A stretch of 64,000 bases of DNA from Streptomyces tailanensis (GTDB taxonomy: Bacteria; Actinomycetota; Actinomycetes; Streptomycetales; Streptomycetaceae), in NCBI RefSeq assembly GCF_008386495.1, contig NZ_VTHJ01000030.1, positions 1-64,000 on the forward strand. The letters are read 5' to 3'. The translations under genes were made by a program, and so were the position numbers. The notes under the pieces are model-generated. The model was not told where the DNA came from. It was given only the letters and a program-made list of their open reading frames with translations, and did not search any database. This document shows, piece by piece, positions 33,118-40,646 of the stretch; the first letter of the stretch is position 1; the number at the start of each line of letters is the position of its first letter.

Positions 33118-33780
33118 TCATGGCTCGGATGACAGGACACCGTTCATCAAGGCGTCAGCGAGCACGCTGCGGTACGCACGAGTCGCGCGAGTGATCTCGG
33201 CATACGCCTGGATCTTGTCGTCGAGGGCAGCGAGCGTGGCACCGATCGCCGCCTGCTCGGCGACCGGCGGCACGAGGACGGGCAGCTCACCCAGGGTGCG
33301 GATGCTCAGTGACGGGATGACCGCCCCGGCCGTCCGTGTCCTGATCCAGTCCTGTGCCGTAGTCGCGCTCAGATAGGCCGCGAGATACGCGGCCCCAACC
33401 GGTCCCGTCCCGGACAATCTGAGCCGTACCAGGTTGGGGTGGAACAGCCAGCCCGCGTGCTCCCCGGTGACCAGTGCGCAACGGCCCACGGTACCGGTGC
33501 GGGTGATGAGGATGTCCCCCTCGGCCAGTTCGTACTTCGCCAGAGTCCGCGCCCGGTCCCACGGGATCGCTGGTACGGCCGGGGCCTCCTCGGTGACGAT
33601 GCGCCGACCCCGCAAATCACGCGGCAGGACGACGGGGACGCCGCCGTCCGCCTGGGTGAGGCCCTTGTCCTCGGTACGTTGGCCCGGCCCTGCCTGGATG
33701 GAGGCCCACAGCTCCCCCAGCGGGCGACTCGACCAGCCGGTCGGTGGCACAGAACCCTTGGCCCCCTCGGTCGTCGTCAC
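33118..33780 (-). CDS. HsdS-like DNA specificity subunit (single recognition domain)
   Basis: A 220-residue type I specificity-like protein, about half the normal HsdS length: one target-recognition domain (GWSSRPLGELWASIQAGPG, VVLPRDLRGRRI, GDILITRTGTVGRCALV, FHPNLVRLRL) and one helical spacer (PVAEQAAIGATLAALDDKIQAYAEITRA). Half-size subunits can act as dimers. GTG 33780 overlaps the methylase stop (GTGA), so the two are coupled. It lies 29 bases downstream of nur's start, on the same strand. Confidence 0.88.
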   Translation of the reverse strand: MTTTEGAKGSVPPTGWSSRPLGELWASIQAGPGQRTEDKGLTQADGGVPVVLPRDLRGRRIVTEEAPAVPAIPWDRARTLAKYELAEGDILITRTGTVGRCALVTGEHAGWLFHPNLVRLRLSGTGPVGAAYLAAYLSATTAQDWIRTRTAGAVIPSLSIRTLGELPVLVPPVAEQAAIGATLAALDDKIQAYAEITRATRAYRSVLADALMNGVLSSEP

Positions 33781-35441
33781 AGTCCGTACCTCCCGAGCCA
33801 TCGGGCCGCTTCGGCCTCGGCCGCATCCGCCCGAGCGTGCAGGGTCGCGATCTCCTCGGCCAGTCTCGCCAGCCGGTCCCGGATCTCGGCGGGGCCGGCC
33901 GCTGGGGCGACCGAGGTCGGGCCGGGCAGTCGGACATACCGCGAGGGATCCAGATCGTGGCCGTGCTCCACGATCTCCGACATCGGCACGGCCCGGCTCA
34001 GGCCCGGGGTGCCCTCGAAGGAGCGCCCTGCCACACCGGCCTGATACCAGGACACGTACTCCCCCACCAGCCGGGCGATGTCGTCGTCGGACAGAGCCCA
34101 TTGGGTCCGGGCGAGCTGATGTCCGAGGTGCGCGCCCGCCACGAACAGCACTTCGCGGTCCACCGCCCCCTGCGAACCGGGGGCACGCAGGAACCAAATC
34201 TGCGTCTTGACGCCGGTGAGTGTGAACAGCCCGCCGGGAAGCTCGATCACGCCCTCGACGGCCCCGGCTTCGACCAGCCCCGACCGCACCGTGTGGGAGG
34301 CACCGGCGTTGAAGGAGGCCCCGGCCGGCATCAGCACCGCGGCCCGTCCGTCAGGAGCCAGACGGGAGACGACGTACTGGAGCCAGTCGAACTCGGTACG
34401 CCGGGCCTGGCCGTACAGCCAGTAACGAGGAGACACGTCGTCCGGGACCCTGCCCCCGAAGGGCGGGTTGGTGATCACCACCTCACAGCTCGCCTCCGGG
34501 TCACTGAACGGGGAGAGAGCGGGGGTGACCGGCCCCTCGGCCAGCTCGCCGCCATACGCGCCGTGTACCCGGACGTTCATCCGCGCGATCCGCAGCGCGC
34601 GATCGTGGAGAACCCGGCCACGCACCTCACGCGGTCCCCGTCCGCTCCTCCCCTCTCCGGCCGTGGCGTCCAGGTACGCGGTCAGCAGTTCTCCGGTACG
34701 GCAGTACGGGTCGAGCGGTACGGCCCCGGCGGGTGCGACCGCGGCGAGGGCGCCCGCCATGACCCGGGCGACGGACGGCGGCGTGAGGAAGTCGCCCCCC
34801 TCGTGGGCGTCGGCATCGCGCAGCAGGGCGAGGACAAGATCGAAGGCCCGGCGGCTCTCCTCGGCGGAACGGGGAGGGTTGCGCTCGAGCCGGTCCTGGA
34901 GAGCGGCCGGGAGGCCACCGGGGTACTTCTGTTCCGGGAGGTCGACGTCACGTTCGGTCTGTATCCACCCGCGCCGACCCGCTTCCCCTCCGTCCGCCTC
35001 CACGATGGCGCAGAAGACGAGGTACAGCAGCCAGTCGAGGTAGAGCCGCAGCGGCACGGACCCGCGCATACGCTCCGCCCCAGGCCCAGTGAGTTCTCTG
35101 ACCGCGGCCAGCAGCCCTCCGGCCCTGCCCCCGGTCAGCCCTGCCCGGAAGCGGTCACCGTAGGTGATGCCGGTCGGTTCACCAGGGAGCAGAGCGTTCA
35201 CGGGGATGGTCCGCGAGGACAGCCAGGCCAGCACCTCGCCGGCCATGAACAACTCCGGTTCCGCGCTCGCCGGAGCGGGGTAGTCCGGATACCGTCGCTG
35301 CCAGTTACTGACGGCGGGGCGCTTCACTCCGGCGAACCGGGCGATGTCGGACCGGGAGACGAGTCGGCCGGCGAACTCAACGGTGTCGACGTCGACGGTT
35401 GTACTGCCGTCGGCGCCCGGCCTTTTGGCGTGATCGGTCAC
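33777..35441 (-). CDS. N6-adenine DNA methylase (HsdM-like) with N-terminal HTH
   Basis: A 554-residue methyltransferase. Residues 25-60 look like a helix-turn-helix (RSDIARFAGVKRPAVSNWQRRYPDYP), unusual for HsdM; the methylase core has GDFLTPPSVARVMA, PLDPYCRTGELLTAYL (SAM motif I) and the catalytic ITNPPFGG. The C-terminus is a coiled coil (RLARLAEEIATLHARADAAEAEAARW) that may bind the S subunit. GTG 35441 follows gggag. It should methylate adenine at a site chosen by the HsdS-like partner. No restriction subunit is adjacent. Confidence 0.9.
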   Translation of the reverse strand: MTDHAKRPGADGSTTVDVDTVEFAGRLVSRSDIARFAGVKRPAVSNWQRRYPDYPAPASAEPELFMAGEVLAWLSSRTIPVNALLPGEPTGITYGDRFRAGLTGGRAGGLLAAVRELTGPGAERMRGSVPLRLYLDWLLYLVFCAIVEADGGEAGRRGWIQTERDVDLPEQKYPGGLPAALQDRLERNPPRSAEESRRAFDLVLALLRDADAHEGGDFLTPPSVARVMAGALAAVAPAGAVPLDPYCRTGELLTAYLDATAGEGRSGRGPREVRGRVLHDRALRIARMNVRVHGAYGGELAEGPVTPALSPFSDPEASCEVVITNPPFGGRVPDDVSPRYWLYGQARRTEFDWLQYVVSRLAPDGRAAVLMPAGASFNAGASHTVRSGLVEAGAVEGVIELPGGLFTLTGVKTQIWFLRAPGSQGAVDREVLFVAGAHLGHQLARTQWALSDDDIARLVGEYVSWYQAGVAGRSFEGTPGLSRAVPMSEIVEHGHDLDPSRYVRLPGPTSVAPAAGPAEIRDRLARLAEEIATLHARADAAEAEAARWLGRYGL

Positions 35442-35485
35442 GGTGTCTCCCGGGTTCGGGCCTCGATGGACATGGAGCCGGTCCA

Positions 35486-36151
35486 TCAGAACTGGGGCGG
35501 CCGGGTGCCGCGAAGGACATCGCCCCGGTCGGCGAGGACGGCCGGGAACCTGTCCATGGCCTGCGCCTCCTTGGCCAACTCGGGGTTGAGGTAGCCGAGC
35601 ACACGGTAGATCTTGGCATGGTCGGCGGCGAGGTCGCGATGGTGGACCGGCTCGTGGTGCATGATGCGGTTCCGCAGCAGAACCAGGGAGGACAGGCCGT
35701 CGTAGAGGTCGCGACGACGCCCTCGGTAGTGCGGGAACGCCTGGTGCAGCGCGGGCACCCAGAAGCTCCGGTCGTAGCCCGACGCGTGGCTGAGCAGCGA
35801 GACCCAGAAGCCGAACGACAGCTCCGCGACCACGTCGTCCGCGGTCGTCCTTGACAGACGCCGTCGGCAGGAGCGGTGCGCGTCGTCGACCAGCTTCACC
35901 CCCCGCTCGCTCAGCGGCGCGACCGTCCACCAGTCCGGCCTGCCGTGATGGCGTGCGAGCGTTTCGTGCAGGGCGTTGCGCAGAGCCAGTTCCAGACAGT
36001 GCAAGGGCCCAAACAGTGCGGCCGAGACCTCGACGTTCCACCAGTACAGCCGCGATGCCGTGCGGGCATCACCCCGAGCGGCCCGGATGTAGCGCCGCAG
36101 TCGCGGCAGGGACAAGGTCGTCAGCATCCACGCGGGCAGGCGACTGGTCAT
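35486..36151 (-). CDS. Abi-like (HEPN) protein, possible defence effector
   Basis: A 221-residue Abi_2-type protein: LYWWNVEVSAALFGPLHCLELALRNALHETLARHHG (N-terminal) and LSSLVLLRNRIMHHEPV (C-terminal). The RNxxxH pattern Arg160-X4-His165 matches the RNase signature of HEPN proteins used in abortive infection. It lies 44 bases upstream of the N6 methylase gene on the same strand and likely forms an operon with it and the S subunit. Toxicity or activation mode is unknown. Confidence 0.82.
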   Translation of the reverse strand: MTSRLPAWMLTTLSLPRLRRYIRAARGDARTASRLYWWNVEVSAALFGPLHCLELALRNALHETLARHHGRPDWWTVAPLSERGVKLVDDAHRSCRRRLSRTTADDVVAELSFGFWVSLLSHASGYDRSFWVPALHQAFPHYRGRRRDLYDGLSSLVLLRNRIMHHEPVHHRDLAADHAKIYRVLGYLNPELAKEAQAMDRFPAVLADRGDVLRGTRPPQF

Positions 36152-36481
36152 GGTTCCCCCTCCATTTGGTGATCGTCACTACACGGTGATGCAACTGCGG
36201 ATGCGTCGTGCTAAGGTCAACGACGAACGTTCTGGGTTCGCCTCTGCATGCATGCCGCCCAGAGCACGGCCTCCGGAGCCCCGACCGCAGTCAAGTTGCG
36301 GTCGGGGCTCCGCGCGTTCGTGACGCTGTGGAGCCCGCCCCACGAAGACATCTGTCACTCTAGCCACAACCCTGGCAGACTGCAAGCGCACTGCAATACT
36401 GGTGAAACTGTTAAGCGTCGATCGGCATTAACAAGCGGCAAGGCGCTAATAATGACCACTGATAACGACCACTAATAACTG
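36152..36481. other. Intergenic region with terminator hairpin and AT-rich segment
   Basis: No gene is seen. A perfect hairpin is at 36275-36311. After it, about 36366-36480 is unusually AT-rich and includes gaccactgataacgaccac-like direct repeats and taataat motifs, which may be a promoter of decayed genes to the right. Confidence 0.5.
36275..36311. terminator. Perfect 15-bp-stem hairpin
   Basis: ggagccccgaccgca (36275-36289) pairs exactly with tgcggtcggggctcc (36297-36311) around gtcaagt. No gene ends nearby on either strand, so it might be the terminator of a gene that has been lost, or belong to the island's edge. Confidence 0.7.
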
Positions 36482-36731
36482 GCGCCCCACGCAGCCACTC
36501 CCCGAGCCTCTGATCCCCATGCCTCTCCTCACCCCGAGGCGCTGCGTACGGCGGTCGAGAGGCTGACGCCGAGCCGTGCGCCAGCGTTCGTACAGGACCT
36601 CGTCGAAGCGACGACCAACGCTCAGCAGACCCACTCTCTCGCTGCCCCTACGCACCTTCGTCCCCACCTGGGGCATGTTCGTGGCGATCCAGCGCCGCCC
36701 TTCCCGCGCCGCGCGTCTGCGTCACTTGTAG
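36482..36731 (+). pseudogene. Decayed antitoxin-like gene (possibly DUF6247-like)
   Basis: One frame reads ALRTAVERLTPSRAPAFVQDLVEATTNAQQTHSLA, and after a frameshift near 36640-36650 the next frame reads PLRTFVPTWGMFVAIQRRPSRAARLRHL and stops at 36729. There is no start codon with an RBS. The two pieces together resemble small actinobacterial proteins that I associate with DUF6247; the name is uncertain. Confidence 0.5.
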
Positions 36732-37003
36732 GAAGTGATCAGCGTCGGCGTAGAAGACCCGGCGCAAGCCGTGGCGGGCATCCGGACGATCCACGCCGAC
36801 GCGGAGACAGAGGGCCGAGGTGGAGCGCATCGCCACCGAACTCGCCGCCCTCGGCCGCGATGCCGAGACCGCGGGCAGCAGGCCGGGAGGGAAGCCCGGC
36901 GGACGGGAACTTCCCCATCTTCAGCGGGCGCGGCTTCATCCAGTTCCTCACGATCCCCCGTCACGAGTGCGTCTACGTCTGCAGCATCGTCCGGAACGGG
37001 TGA
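36732..37003 (+). pseudogene. Remnant of a second small gene
   Basis: Frames such as VERIATELAALGRDAETAGS and, in another frame, GFIQFLTIPRHECVYVCSIVRNG (ending at TGA 37001) suggest a broken small protein, perhaps the toxin partner of the preceding remnant. Nothing intact is seen. The identification is weak. Confidence 0.35.
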
Positions 37004-37019
37004 GCAAGGCTCACCGGGC

Positions 37020-37595
37020 CTACTTGAAGAAGGCGATGCCGTCGTCCGGCATGTCGTCCGGGAGGGCCTTGGCCCAGCGCTCGACGTCCTCGGGGGTGAC
37101 GACCTTCTTCAGGTGGGCGGACATGTAGGGGCGCAGCTCGACCTCGGGCGTGGCCTTCTCGCCGACCCACATCAGGTCGCTGTTCACGTAGCCGTAAAGC
37201 CGCTTGCCGCCGCTGTAGGGCCCGGAGGCCGCCGTACGCGCGACGGCGTCGGTGACCAGGTCGATCTGGGGCTTCTGCTTGGCCAGCTCGCCGTACCAGA
37301 CCTCGACGACGCCGTCGTCACGGGTCATGACGATCTCGACCTTGCGGTCGGCGTCGACGCGCCAGAAGCCGGACTCGGTCTCCAGCGGGCGACGCTTGTT
37401 GCCGTCCTTGTCCAGCACCCAGGTGTGGGAGCGGTACTCCAGGAAGTCCCGGCCGTCGTGGGAGAAGGTGACCTCCTGGCCGAAGTTGCACTTCTCGGCG
37501 CCGGGGAAGTCGTGGACACCCGCGCCCGCCCAGCTGCCGAGCAGGAAGGCGAGGGGGACGAGGTCCTTGTGCAGGTCGGACGGGATCTCGATCAT
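37020..37595 (-). CDS. FABP/nitrobindin-like protein
   Basis: A 191-residue beta-barrel protein of the fatty-acid-binding-like/nitrobindin class (DUF1794). It carries the signature LGSWAGAGVHDFPGAE and later YRSHTWVLDKDGN, ESGFWRVDADRKVEIVMTRDDGVVEVWYG. Mycobacterial and human nitrobindins bind heme. The gene is next to nur in S. coelicolor as far as I recall; here a 3.9-kb block separates them. Function is unclear. Confidence 0.85.
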   Translation of the reverse strand: MIEIPSDLHKDLVPLAFLLGSWAGAGVHDFPGAEKCNFGQEVTFSHDGRDFLEYRSHTWVLDKDGNKRRPLETESGFWRVDADRKVEIVMTRDDGVVEVWYGELAKQKPQIDLVTDAVARTAASGPYSGGKRLYGYVNSDLMWVGEKATPEVELRPYMSAHLKKVVTPEDVERWAKALPDDMPDDGIAFFK

Positions 37596-37635
37596 GAGCA
37601 GCTCAGAAGTCTCGTACGTCGATGGGTGGCGGGGA

Positions 37636-37734
37636 TCAGCGCTGGCCCTGGTACAGCTTCTTCACGGCCAGGCCGGTGAAGGCGAGCACGCCGACGCAGA
37701 CCAGGACCAGCAGGGCTTCGAAGAAGATCTCCAC
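37636..37734 (-). CDS. 32-residue membrane peptide
   Basis: GTG 37734, with ggag six bases upstream, opens a 32-codon frame encoding EIFFEALLVLVCVGVLAFTGLAVKKLYQGQR in two parts: a single hydrophobic helix and a short basic tail. The frame and RBS support a real small protein. It precedes the FABP gene on the same strand by 41 bases, so they may be co-transcribed. Function unknown. Confidence 0.65.
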   Translation of the reverse strand: MEIFFEALLVLVCVGVLAFTGLAVKKLYQGQR

Positions 37735-37873
37735 GGGGTGCTCCTCGGATGAGCGGAGGGTCGGTACTACACAAGGCCGGACCCCAGCTTACGCGGCTGG
37801 GGCCGGGGGCGTTCCGCCAGGCTCCGCGTTCCGCTCAGCCAAGCAGTCGGTTCTGCGGGACTACCATTCGGGC

Positions 37874-38236
37874 ATGGCGAAGAAGCTCGTGATCAAGGTG
37901 ACGGCGGGGGCCGACGCTCCCGAACGCTGCTCCCAGGCCTTCACGGTGGCCGCGGTCGCCGTGGCCAGCGGTGTCGACGTCTCCGTCTGGCTGACCGGCG
38001 AGTCCGCGTGGTTCGCGCTGCCAGGCCGGGCCGCCGAGTTCGAGCTTCCGCACGCGGCACCGCTCCCCGACCTGATCGACTCGATCCTGGCCGGCGGCCG
38101 CCTCACCCTGTGCACGCAGTGCGCCGCCCGCCGCGACATCACCGAGGACGACGTCCTCAAGGGCGTACGGATCGCCGGGGCGCAGGTCTTCGTACAGGAG
38201 TCCCTGGCGGACGACACCCAGGCCCTCGTCTACTGA
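37874..38236 (+). CDS. DsrE-family protein
   Basis: A 120-residue protein similar to DsrE-type sulfur-related proteins: KKLVIKVTAGADAPERCSQAFTVAAVAVASGVDVSVWLTGESAWFAL, and later LTLCTQCAARRDITEDDVLKGVRIAGAQVFV. A CTQCAARR cysteine pair is present. There is no RBS before ATG 37874 and a possible -10 lies close, so translation may be leaderless. Role not clear; neighbours deal with other functions. Confidence 0.82.
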   Translation: MAKKLVIKVTAGADAPERCSQAFTVAAVAVASGVDVSVWLTGESAWFALPGRAAEFELPHAAPLPDLIDSILAGGRLTLCTQCAARRDITEDDVLKGVRIAGAQVFVQESLADDTQALVY

Positions 38237-38252
38237 GACACCGGACACCTGC

Positions 38253-38648
38253 CTAGTGAGAGGCGTCTGCCCAGAGGCAGAACGGGTGCCCGGACGGATC
38301 GAAGAGCACCCGTACGTCGTCCTGAGGCTGGTACTCGGCGAGCCGCGCCCCCTCCGCCACGGCCCGCGCGGTCTCGGTCTCCAGGGCGGCGAAGTCGTCG
38401 ACCTCGATGTCGAGGTGCAGCATCATCTGCTGATCACCCGGCGTGCGGGTGGGCCAGACGGGCGGCGCGTACTCGGGTTCGGTCTCGAAGGCGAGGGACG
38501 TGCCCTCGGTGCCGGGCGGCGGGCCGAGGAGCACCCAGCCGGGTTCCTCGCGGCGGACCTCGTAGCCGAGCAGGCGTCGGTAGAAGGCGGCGAGGCCATG
38601 GGCGTCGTGTGCGTCGAGGACCACGGTGGACAGGCGCGTAGGCGACAT
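38253..38648 (-). CDS. VOC-family (glyoxalase-like) protein
   Basis: A 131-residue member of the vicinal-oxygen-chelate superfamily: STVVLDAHDAHGLAAFYRRLLGYEV at the N-terminus and MMLHLDIEVDDFAALETE later, with VRVLFDPSGHPFCLWADASH at the end, the typical betaalphabetabeta pairs. Related proteins are glyoxalases, dioxygenases or antibiotic-binding proteins. Metal ligands cannot be assigned. It converges with the DsrE gene. Confidence 0.85.
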   Translation of the reverse strand: MSPTRLSTVVLDAHDAHGLAAFYRRLLGYEVRREEPGWVLLGPPPGTEGTSLAFETEPEYAPPVWPTRTPGDQQMMLHLDIEVDDFAALETETARAVAEGARLAEYQPQDDVRVLFDPSGHPFCLWADASH

Positions 38649-38658
38649 GCGTACGTTC

Positions 38659-38919
38659 CTACCGCCGCCGCTTCTTGCCGTCCAGTTCGTCCCACCACTC
38701 GTCGGACTTGGGGTCGCCGGAGGGGTCGTCCCACCAGCGGTCGTCGGGGCCCCGGCGGTTGGCGACGACGGCGGCGAGCGGCGGGATGACCATCGCGACC
38801 ACGCACATGCCGACCGCGACCGGGACCGACCAGAGGCGTACGACACCCCAGGCCAGGACGAACAGCGCGAGACACGTGCCCATCATGACGAAGTAGGCGT
38901 GGCGCCGGCGGGCGTACAT
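38659..38919 (-). CDS. DUF3099 domain membrane protein
   Basis: An 86-residue protein with two hydrophobic segments (FVMMGTCLALFVLAWGVVRLW and VAVGMCVVAMVIPPLAAVV) and an acidic/basic tail RWWDDPSGDPKSDEWWDELDGKKRRR. This is the DUF3099 family. ATG 38919 is directly preceded by ggaggt, so spacing is tight. Function unknown. Confidence 0.82.
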   Translation of the reverse strand: MYARRRHAYFVMMGTCLALFVLAWGVVRLWSVPVAVGMCVVAMVIPPLAAVVANRRGPDDRWWDDPSGDPKSDEWWDELDGKKRRR

Positions 38920-38944
38920 ACCTCCAGCGTAGGACGCGGGCACG

Positions 38945-38990
38945 CCGAAGGGCCGCACCTCCCGGGTCACCGGGAGGTGCGGCCCTTCGG
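38945..38990. terminator. Strong 21-bp-stem terminator of the sseA operon
   Basis: Bases 38945-38965 and 38970-38990 are exact reverse complements around gtca. It follows the DUF1416 stop (39026) on the minus strand and likely ends the sseA-DUF1416 transcript. Confidence 0.85.
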
Positions 38991-39025
38991 CCACTGCATA
39001 CGAATGCTGCGAACGCTACGAGCGC

Positions 39026-39316
39026 TCAGACCGCGATCGCGACCTCGGCGAGCGCGCCCTTCTCGGCGACGACGACCGTACGGTCGGCGGTGCCGCCGGG
39101 GACGAGCGCGCGGACGGTCCAGGTGCCCTCGGCCGCGTAGAAGCGGAACTGGCCCGTCGCGGAGGTGGGGACCTCCGCCGTGAACTCGCCGGTCGAGTCC
39201 AGCAGACGGACGTAGCCCGTCACCGGCTCGCCGTCGCGGGTCACCTGACCCTGGATCGTGGTCTCACCGGGCTTGATCGTCGAGGCATCGGGGCCGCCGG
39301 CCTTCGCTCCACACAT
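39026..39316 (-). CDS. DUF1416 domain protein
   Basis: A 96-residue protein: CGAKAGGPDASTIKPGETTIQGQVTRDGEPVTGYVRLLDSTGEF, then ATGQFRFYAAEGTWTVRAL. It belongs to DUF1416, found next to thiosulfate sulfurtransferase genes in Actinobacteria. It is 60 bases downstream of sseA and likely shares its mRNA. Role in sulfur metabolism is inferred from linkage only. Confidence 0.88.
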   Translation of the reverse strand: MCGAKAGGPDASTIKPGETTIQGQVTRDGEPVTGYVRLLDSTGEFTAEVPTSATGQFRFYAAEGTWTVRALVPGGTADRTVVVAEKGALAEVAIAV

Positions 39317-39376
39317 GTCTTTCTCCAGAAGGGGTCTGACCGGAGGGAAGGCCGGTCGGATGGGTTGCTTGGGTGC

Positions 39377-40216
39377 TTACTTGTTGGCCCCGAGCTCGAT
39401 CGGGACGCCGACCAGGGAGCCGTACTCGGTCCAGGAGCCGTCGTAGTTCTTGACGTTCTCCACGCCGAGCAGCTCGTGCAGGACGAACCAGGTCAGCGCG
39501 GAGCGCTCACCGATACGGCAGTAGGCGATGGTGTCCTTCGCCAGGTCGACCTGCTCCTCGGCGTAGAGCTCCTTGAGCTGGTCGTCCGACTTGAAGGTGC
39601 CGTCGTCGTTGGCGTTCTTCGACCACGGGATGTTGCGGGCGCTCGGGACGTGGCCCGGACGCTGCGACTGCTCCTGCGGCAGGTGGGCCGGGGCGAGCAG
39701 CTTGCCGGAGAACTCGTCGGGCGAGCGGACGTCGACCAGGTTCTGCGAGCCGATCGCGGCGACGACGTCGTCGCGGAAGGCGCGGATCGCGGTGTTCTGC
39801 GGCTTGGCCTTGTACTCGGTCGTGGGGCGGGCCGGAACCTCGGAGACCAGCTCGCGGGCGTCCAGCTCCCACTTCTTGCGGCCGCCGTCGAGGAGCTTGA
39901 CGCTCTCGTGGCCGTACAGCTTGAAGTACCAGTAGGCGTACGACGCGAACCAGTTGTTGTTGCCGCCGTAGAGGACGACGAGGGTGTCGTTGGCGATGCC
40001 CTTCTCCGACAGGAGCTTCTCGAAGCCGGTCTGGTCGATGAAGTCACGGCGTACCGGGTCCTGGAGGTCCTTCGTCCAGTCGATCCGGATCGCGTTCTTG
40101 ATGTGGTTCTTCTCGTAGGCGGTCGTGTCCTCGTCCACCTCGACGATCGCGATGTTCGGGTTGTCGAGGTTGGCCTCGACCCAGTCGGCGTCGACGAGGA
40201 CGTCGCTGCGGCTCAT
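39377..40216 (-). CDS. sseA: Thiosulfate sulfurtransferase (rhodanese) SseA
   Basis: A 279-residue two-domain rhodanese that moves sulfane sulfur from thiosulfate to acceptors. The active Cys is in IAYCRIGERSALTWF; CRIGER matches the usual CRxGx[RT] loop. The N-terminal inactive domain has DWTKDLQDPVRRDFIDQTGFE. ATG 40216 follows ggagga. A cysteine-containing leader peptide lies just upstream (40342-40422), pointing to control by sulfur supply. Confidence 0.93.
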   Translation of the reverse strand: MSRSDVLVDADWVEANLDNPNIAIVEVDEDTTAYEKNHIKNAIRIDWTKDLQDPVRRDFIDQTGFEKLLSEKGIANDTLVVLYGGNNNWFASYAYWYFKLYGHESVKLLDGGRKKWELDARELVSEVPARPTTEYKAKPQNTAIRAFRDDVVAAIGSQNLVDVRSPDEFSGKLLAPAHLPQEQSQRPGHVPSARNIPWSKNANDDGTFKSDDQLKELYAEEQVDLAKDTIAYCRIGERSALTWFVLHELLGVENVKNYDGSWTEYGSLVGVPIELGANK

Positions 40217-40341
40217 GCTCTTTCTCCTCCGGGGCAGTTGCGGCGGGTTGCCTCCGGCGGTTTGGGCCGGGGGCGCGCAAGGGATGGGCCCTGGCTGGAC
40301 AGGGCGCAGGCGCAAGGGAACGCGGCAGCGGGAACCGCCGC

Positions 40342-40422
40342 TCAGAAAGTGCGACAGAGCATGGCGGCGACGCGGCACAGGTCGACTGCCCGCCGCTTCG
40401 TGAGATCCGCCTGTCGCTTCAT
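40342..40422 (-). CDS. Putative cysteine-attenuation leader peptide
   Basis: ATG 40422 opens a 26-codon frame, MKRQADLTKRRAVDLCRVAA then MLCRTF, with two cysteine codons near its end. This form (…RRAVDLCRVAAMLC…) matches putative leader peptides found upstream of actinobacterial sulfur genes. It ends 126 bases before the sseA start. Low cysteinyl-tRNA could stall the ribosome and change transcription or translation downstream. The functional link is inferred from form and position. Confidence 0.75.
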   Translation of the reverse strand: MKRQADLTKRRAVDLCRVAAMLCRTF

Positions 40423-40646
40423 GACTGTCGATCGTAGGGAGGGAGGGGCGGGCGTGTCACCGGTGTGTCGAATTATGAGACACGATCGTCCGATATGCGA
40501 GACAGGGAAGGGCGCCGGGGCCTGATCCCGGGGGCGCCGGGGCCTGTGTAGCCGTCATCACATCTACGGCATCTACGGTACGGACGGCGGCGTCTCGCCT
40601 TTCGGACGCCGCGGCTCCGCTGAAGCTGAACCGGTCCGGCGTGGTC

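Noticed and set aside
36152..36270. tRNA gene suggested by gttctgggttcgcctc
   Set aside because: No cloverleaf could be formed and the acceptor arms are missing.
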